From Ancistrus triradiatus (taxonomy: Eukaryota; Chordata; Actinopteri; Siluriformes; Loricariidae), in assembly GCA_025084515.1 (NCBI GenBank), contig JAJAGP010000560.1:186001-250000 (forward strand): DNA of 64,000 bases. Reading direction: 5' to 3'. Below, piece after piece: positions 60,901-64,000 of this stretch (positions within the stretch are counted from its first letter, which is position 1; each line of letters starts with the position of its first letter). The position numbers and the translations under genes are program-made. The notes beneath the pieces are model-generated. The model searched no databases, was not told the origin of the DNA, and saw nothing but the letters and a program-made list of their open reading frames with translations.

Positions 60901-63652
60901 ATTCAGCCTGAATATTCTCATGACTGGGATAAAATCCGGGTGGCTTTACCAATTTTTTAATACACAGTAGCAGTCCAATTTAGGATATCGGAGAATGCTG
61001 TTCACGTTCTGTGTGACTAGTTGGATAGCTGACATCTAATCATAATCAAATTATTAGTGGCATGCAAAGACACTCAGTTAAATCCATGTATGTGTAGTTA
61101 TCATACTAGGATTGTCTTGCTTTAGAATTCATGACCTTTCACTGACCTCTGTGAAGACTGGACTTCTTAATATCCTTTACAGAGTCATTGTTGATTTGGA
61201 ACTTTCAATCAACCTATTTTCTGAAGAAGTTTAAAACCTTTAACTAATTTGGCTCTGTTACAAAGAGCATGTTCATGGTGACTCAGTATTTAAACTGATT
61301 TCTTGTGCTTTAACCTTTAGTTCTGAGGCTAATGACCTGGCCTTAAGGTTGGCCTGGCAGTACACTGGCCACAAAGACATCATCACTCTGGATAAGTAAG
61401 TCAATACCACAGTCCATCTCCATGTTTTCTGCACGTTTTCATGTTTTCTCTTTGCACACACTTCTAAAGAGTAACCAGGTTCAGAGAAGTGCTGAGTTAT
61501 CAGCTTACACATTAACTCTACAAAGTGTCTTTTGTCTACTGGTGACCATGGACCAATCCTGTCAGTTATTTTGGCTTAAAAATTTGTGATGACAGTTATG
61601 TCTACAGCTTTTCACTTTTATTTAAATAACCTCTTTGGAATCTCAAATGTATTTTGATAGAAAACAAAGTTAATTTATATATAGTATACAGTACACCCAT
61701 TGTGTGTGTGTATGATTATGATTTTCAGCACTTTCCACTGTATAATATAAGTACAGCCTTTCGTTGTCGTAGTTGTACAGGTATGCGCCATTTGACGTCC
61801 GCATTCCGTTTTGTGAAACAGGATGCTGACCAGACATTACCATAGTCACATATATTAAACAATAATATTAATTAAAACACAGTATGAAAACATTTAGTAC
61901 AGTACTGTACTGTACAATACAGTAATTATTATCTTTGTATCTTTTATAATACGTAAAACACTTAACAAAAACAACAAAGAAAAAAACAAAGAAAATACCA
62001 TGGTTTATTTCTGCCTTTCAAGATTGCGATTCTGTTTTTTGTCAGCAGTGTTGCAAGGGTTTGTGCCTACTAGGTTTCTGTCATTAAGACGTGAATTAGA
62101 TGTATATAAGACAAATTTTTATTTCCTATTATATTTTCTATTAGACCTCGACCATTAAAGTGAATGGACGTTGATTGGATGAACATTAAATGGTGCAACA
62201 CAGCTAACAGAAAGAGTCTAATAACGAACAAAGGACGTGGACGAAAATCAAAGAGCGAAGAACGCTCAGGCGTAGCACGACGCTAACAAGTAGCGTGGTG
62301 AACGCGGATGTAAACAAAAGAACGTTGGACGCTCAGGCATAGCGCGAAGCTAACAAGTAGCGTGGTGAACGCAGACATAAACAAAAGAGCGTAGGACGCT
62401 CTGGCGTGACCCGGACATGGCGAGGCAGATCCACACAAGAATCAGGAACGAGGCAGGAGTGAATCCACGAACAGATGGAACGTGAAAAGAGGCAGGTAAT
62501 CCATATGGGTGTAATCCACACTGGCAGGCGCTCACGGCGCGCTCAGACACAGCCGAGTCAATACAACACAATGAGCATAAGTTCCACCCGAGCTTATATG
62601 CAGTCCTAGCCAGCTGTGTCAAATGAGCTCATTAGCGTTCATGCTATGGAGCGATGTGCTGGCTTGAGCCGGACGAACCGTGACATTGATAAAATAATCA
62701 CTTTTTGTGATAATTTATATAACATTTTGTTGACCCTTTATTCCAGCATAAGATATCCCATATGTAAAGCATGGTGGTGGTGGTATCATGGTTTAGGCTT
62801 GTTTTGCTGTTTCTGGTCCAGGGCAGCTTACCATCACTGATGGAATAATGAATTCTGAGTTATACCAGCAAATGTCAGGACATCTGTCCGTGAACTGTAT
62901 CTCAAGATATTATGGGTTATGCAGCAAGACAATGAAACGAAGCACACAATTTGTTCTGCCAAAGAATGGTTAAAGAAGAATGAAGTTAATATTTTATAAA
63001 GGCCTGACTTTAACTGAATAGAAATGCTGAGGAAGCAGTTGACATGACGAAACCCATGAACATCCCAGAGTTGATGCCATTCTGTATGGAAGACTGGGCT
63101 AAAATTCCTCCATGCCAATGTGCAGCACAGATCAACAATGTGACAACAGTCATCGATGCAGAAGGGGATCATGCCAGATACTGATAGCAAAGGTTTCACA
63201 CACCTTTGCCGCTCACATATATAATATTGAATATTTTTTTCTCAATAAATAAATCGCCAAGTATAATATTTTCTTGTTTGTTTAACTGGGATCTGTATCT
63301 ACTTTTGTGAAGATCAGTTTTATGTTTTAGGTCCTAGTTATGTATAAATGTAGAGTTTTAAAAACTGATTTTATATTTGAACATATGAAAGACTGTGAAC
63401 ACTTGATCATAAGCTGTCTTCTAATTTCTGCTCCTTTCACCTGAAATTATGGATTGACATAGCATGACCAAATCCTACCTGAGATAAGAGTTTGTCTCTG
63501 AGTAACTAGTTTATGTATTCAGTGATGTCACAGCTTTCATTTGTGCTTTTGCCTTCAGTGCCTATCATGGTCATGTGTCATCACTTATTGACATCAGCCC
63601 CTACAAGTTTCACCAGCTGGCCCATAATGAACAGAGCCACCATGTGCATGTG
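54934..63652 (+). CDS. etnppl: ethanolamine-phosphate phospho-lyase, 5' part (gene-level entry, 5 exons)
   Basis: Joined exons give 169 codons starting METQVLDKQKTIDLRKKHIG. The enzyme (formerly AGXT2L1) uses pyridoxal phosphate to split phosphoethanolamine into ammonia, phosphate and acetaldehyde in phospholipid breakdown. It has the class-III aminotransferase fold. Visible family text: LRKKHIGPS near the start, DEKGEQYLDCINNVAH, the cofactor-phosphate-binding NSGSEAND, then NAYHGH. The human protein is about 499 residues, so about a third is present; the lysine that binds PLP lies beyond the window. Phases at the four junctions (2,1,2,2) join without gaps. The related PHYKPL (AGXT2L2) is the main alternative, but the MELLNTNSRFLHDN and EKLSVCYFTNSG text and the col25a1 neighbour favour ETNPPL. 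Confidence 0.93.
55190..56075 (+). mobile_element. Tc1 (cagtggtgcttgaaag family) copy, deleted, interrupted by a hAT-type insertion
   Basis: Left part to 55520 and right part from 55798 (gaagcatggtggtggtagta). The right part ends with tgaccaagtataatattttg. The middle of the transposase is gone. In etnppl intron 1. Confidence 0.75.
55521..55797. mobile_element. hAT-type non-autonomous insertion with 8-bp duplication
   Basis: Flanked by exact tgaagcat at 55513-55520 and 55798-55805. Ends ttggggtaggcgatatgg and tttcccaccccta are loosely inverted; the interior has cgatatg/atatcat units common in fish repeats. Confidence 0.8.
56185..56303 (+). CDS. etnppl: etnppl exon 2
   Basis: 119 bp between tgtgtag and gtacag. 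Completes the glycine codon and reads PSCKVFFSHDPIKIVRARG, then YMYDEKGEQYLDCINNVAH. Confidence 0.94.
56692..56851 (+). CDS. etnppl: etnppl exon 3
   Basis: 160 bp between cttcttag and gtaggt. Reads VGHSHPDVVRAGAKQMELL, NTNSRFLHDNLVQYAQRL and LPEKLSVCYFTNSG, the last being the first half of the GSEAND cofactor motif. Confidence 0.95.
56852..57985. other. etnppl intron 3, first part
   Basis: No exon or repeat recognised. Confidence 0.45.
57990..58475 (-). mobile_element. short DNA transposon relic related to 648-1722
   Basis: Left end cacttcattaggaattctc. The minus strand near 58300-58370 reads VGARRAGLSISVTAELL, the Tc1 helix-turn-helix. The rest is missing. Confidence 0.65.
58557..60037 (+). 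mobile_element. Tc1 element (Passport-like), full-length copy F
   Basis: 1481 bp, TA on both sides (58555, 60038), both inverted repeats present. In etnppl intron 3. Confidence 0.93.
58826..59850 (+). pseudogene. Tc1 transposase of copy F, frameshifted
   Basis: MAKTKELSQDTRKKSVDLQQ start and SESTIGKQVGVNKSTVGAIV helix-turn-helix. Frame lost near 58975. Then NDLQRAGTKVTKATISNTL and the first Asp motif MWSDETKVELL. The GGGSIMLWGYFSAKGTGRLI block follows, then a short deletion at WVNDPKHIARAMKE that removes the second Asp context, a TGA at 59586, and WRELKVRVAQ onward. The best-preserved Passport-like copy, still dead. Confidence 0.88.
60085..60720 (-). pseudogene. Tc1/mariner transposase relic, C-terminal half
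   Basis: Reverse frames read RFEFGSLMVSASFLPLL, ERHTAPAADDVGSHCMRHLV, then after a gap PIELFxDQLGHQLQHP and NLYTSMPNCISSVIQDGGGP near 60100-60170. A different family from the other copies; no intact Asp pair. Confidence 0.65.
60721..61320. other. etnppl intron 3, last part
   Basis: Nothing recognised before exon 4. Confidence 0.45.
61321..61395 (+). CDS. etnppl: etnppl exon 4
   Basis: 75 bp between cctttag and gtaagt. Reads SEANDLALRLAWQYTGHKD, then IITLD. Completes GSEAND after a 4.5-kb intron full of transposon relics. Confidence 0.95.
62251..62405 (+). repeat. 67-bp tandem repeat, about 2.3 units
   Basis: gctcagg at 62264, 62331 and gctctgg at 62398 are exactly 67 bp apart; ctaacaagtagcgtggtgaa recurs in step. 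CpG-rich, followed to 62690 by GC-rich dispersed-repeat-like sequence. Confidence 0.8.
62765..63365 (+). mobile_element. Tc1 (cagtggtgcttgaaag family) 3' half
   Basis: From the GGVMV-type block taaagcatggtggtggtggt through QQDNETKHTICSAKEW in broken frames to the aaataaatcgccaagtataa right repeat. In etnppl intron 4. Confidence 0.78.
63559..63652 (+). CDS. etnppl: etnppl exon 5
   Basis: 94 bp between ccttcag and gtaagt. Reads NAYHGHVSSLIDISPYKF and then QLAHNEQSHHVHV. The last stretch is unlike the lysine-rich segment I remember at this place in mammals, although VHV is kept. Confidence 0.92.
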
Positions 63653-64000
63653 GTAAGTGCTTAAAATTGCCACACCAACCTATCCACATTCATTGACTTA
63701 ATAGTCTACTCCATTCTCTTTCTCAGTCCCAGTTTCTCTGGCTATACACACATTATAGCGTTACCATACAAAGCATATGTTTCAGTTTCAGAGATTGTTC
63801 AGTGGAAGGGCTTCCGGCAGCGACTTTATTCTGCCACTACTGTAAATGCATTTGGAGGTATTTACATCTAAACAGTATTTTATTCCTAAATACCAGGAAT
63901 TGTGGAATATTATACCATGCTGAAAATGTTTACAGTAAATTACTGGAATGTGCAATGCATCCTGCAATGTTTTACTGCAAAGATGCTGTCAACCTAACAG
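63653..64000. other. etnppl intron 5, cut by the window end
   Basis: Nothing recognised; exon 6 not reached. Confidence 0.6.

Noticed and set aside
1..64000. CRISPR array, bacterial operon, phage or defence system
   Set aside because: No spaced direct-repeat array and no bacterial gene structure; this is vertebrate intronic DNA.

Overview
The window is animal nuclear DNA and almost certainly teleost. It holds split genes with GT-AG introns, no bacterial-style gene packing, and a dense load of Tc1/mariner copies, tRNA-derived SINEs and hAT-like elements typical of ray-finned fish. A catfish- or characin-like (ostariophysan) source is only a guess from the style of the SINEs and Tc1 elements.

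Two real protein-coding genes were found, both on the + strand. (1) The 3' part of col25a1 (collagen XXV alpha 1, the transmembrane collagen CLAC-P) runs from about 12.5 kb to 47.3 kb. Twenty-four coding exons plus a stop-bearing terminal exon can be placed to the base. They cover the end of COL2, the NC3 interruption (including a 24-bp microexon), all of COL3 and the cysteine-bearing C-terminal NC4. The gene's first exons lie upstream of the window, so bases 1-12544 read as intron. (2) The 5' part of etnppl (ethanolamine-phosphate phospho-lyase, PLP-dependent class-III aminotransferase fold) starts at an ATG at 54934. It contributes five coding exons (169 codons) before the window ends in intron 5. 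From memory the human orthologues lie next to each other in the same orientation at 4q25, so the pair is conserved synteny.

Layout: 1-12.5 kb is col25a1 intron with a Tc1 relic, SINEs, a LINE reverse-transcriptase fragment, hAT-like and pogo-like elements. 12.5-14 kb holds three collagen exons. 14-20.7 kb is one large intron made mostly of nested Tc1 copies, a pogo-like MITE and degenerate 4-bp satellite. 20.8-25.6 kb holds six exons. 25.6-31.4 kb is a repeat-rich intron with a compound microsatellite and a degenerate ~125-bp tandem repeat. 31.4-43 kb holds fourteen exons interleaved with Tc1 copies, including two similar C-terminal exons in tandem. 46.7-47.3 kb holds the last coding exon and the stop exon. 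47.3-50.4 kb is probable 3' UTR. 50.5-54.9 kb is intergenic, filled with transposon relics and microsatellites. 54.9-63.7 kb is etnppl, its introns also loaded with Tc1 relics.

The two genes have no known joint function: one is a neuronal/muscle membrane collagen, the other a phospholipid-breakdown enzyme. The most interesting points are the tandem C-terminal exons of col25a1, a possible intronic polyadenylation tail after its last coding exon, the microexon in NC3, and inverted Tc1 copies bracketing in-frame collagen exons. No bacterial system, CRISPR array, rRNA or stand-alone tRNA gene was seen.
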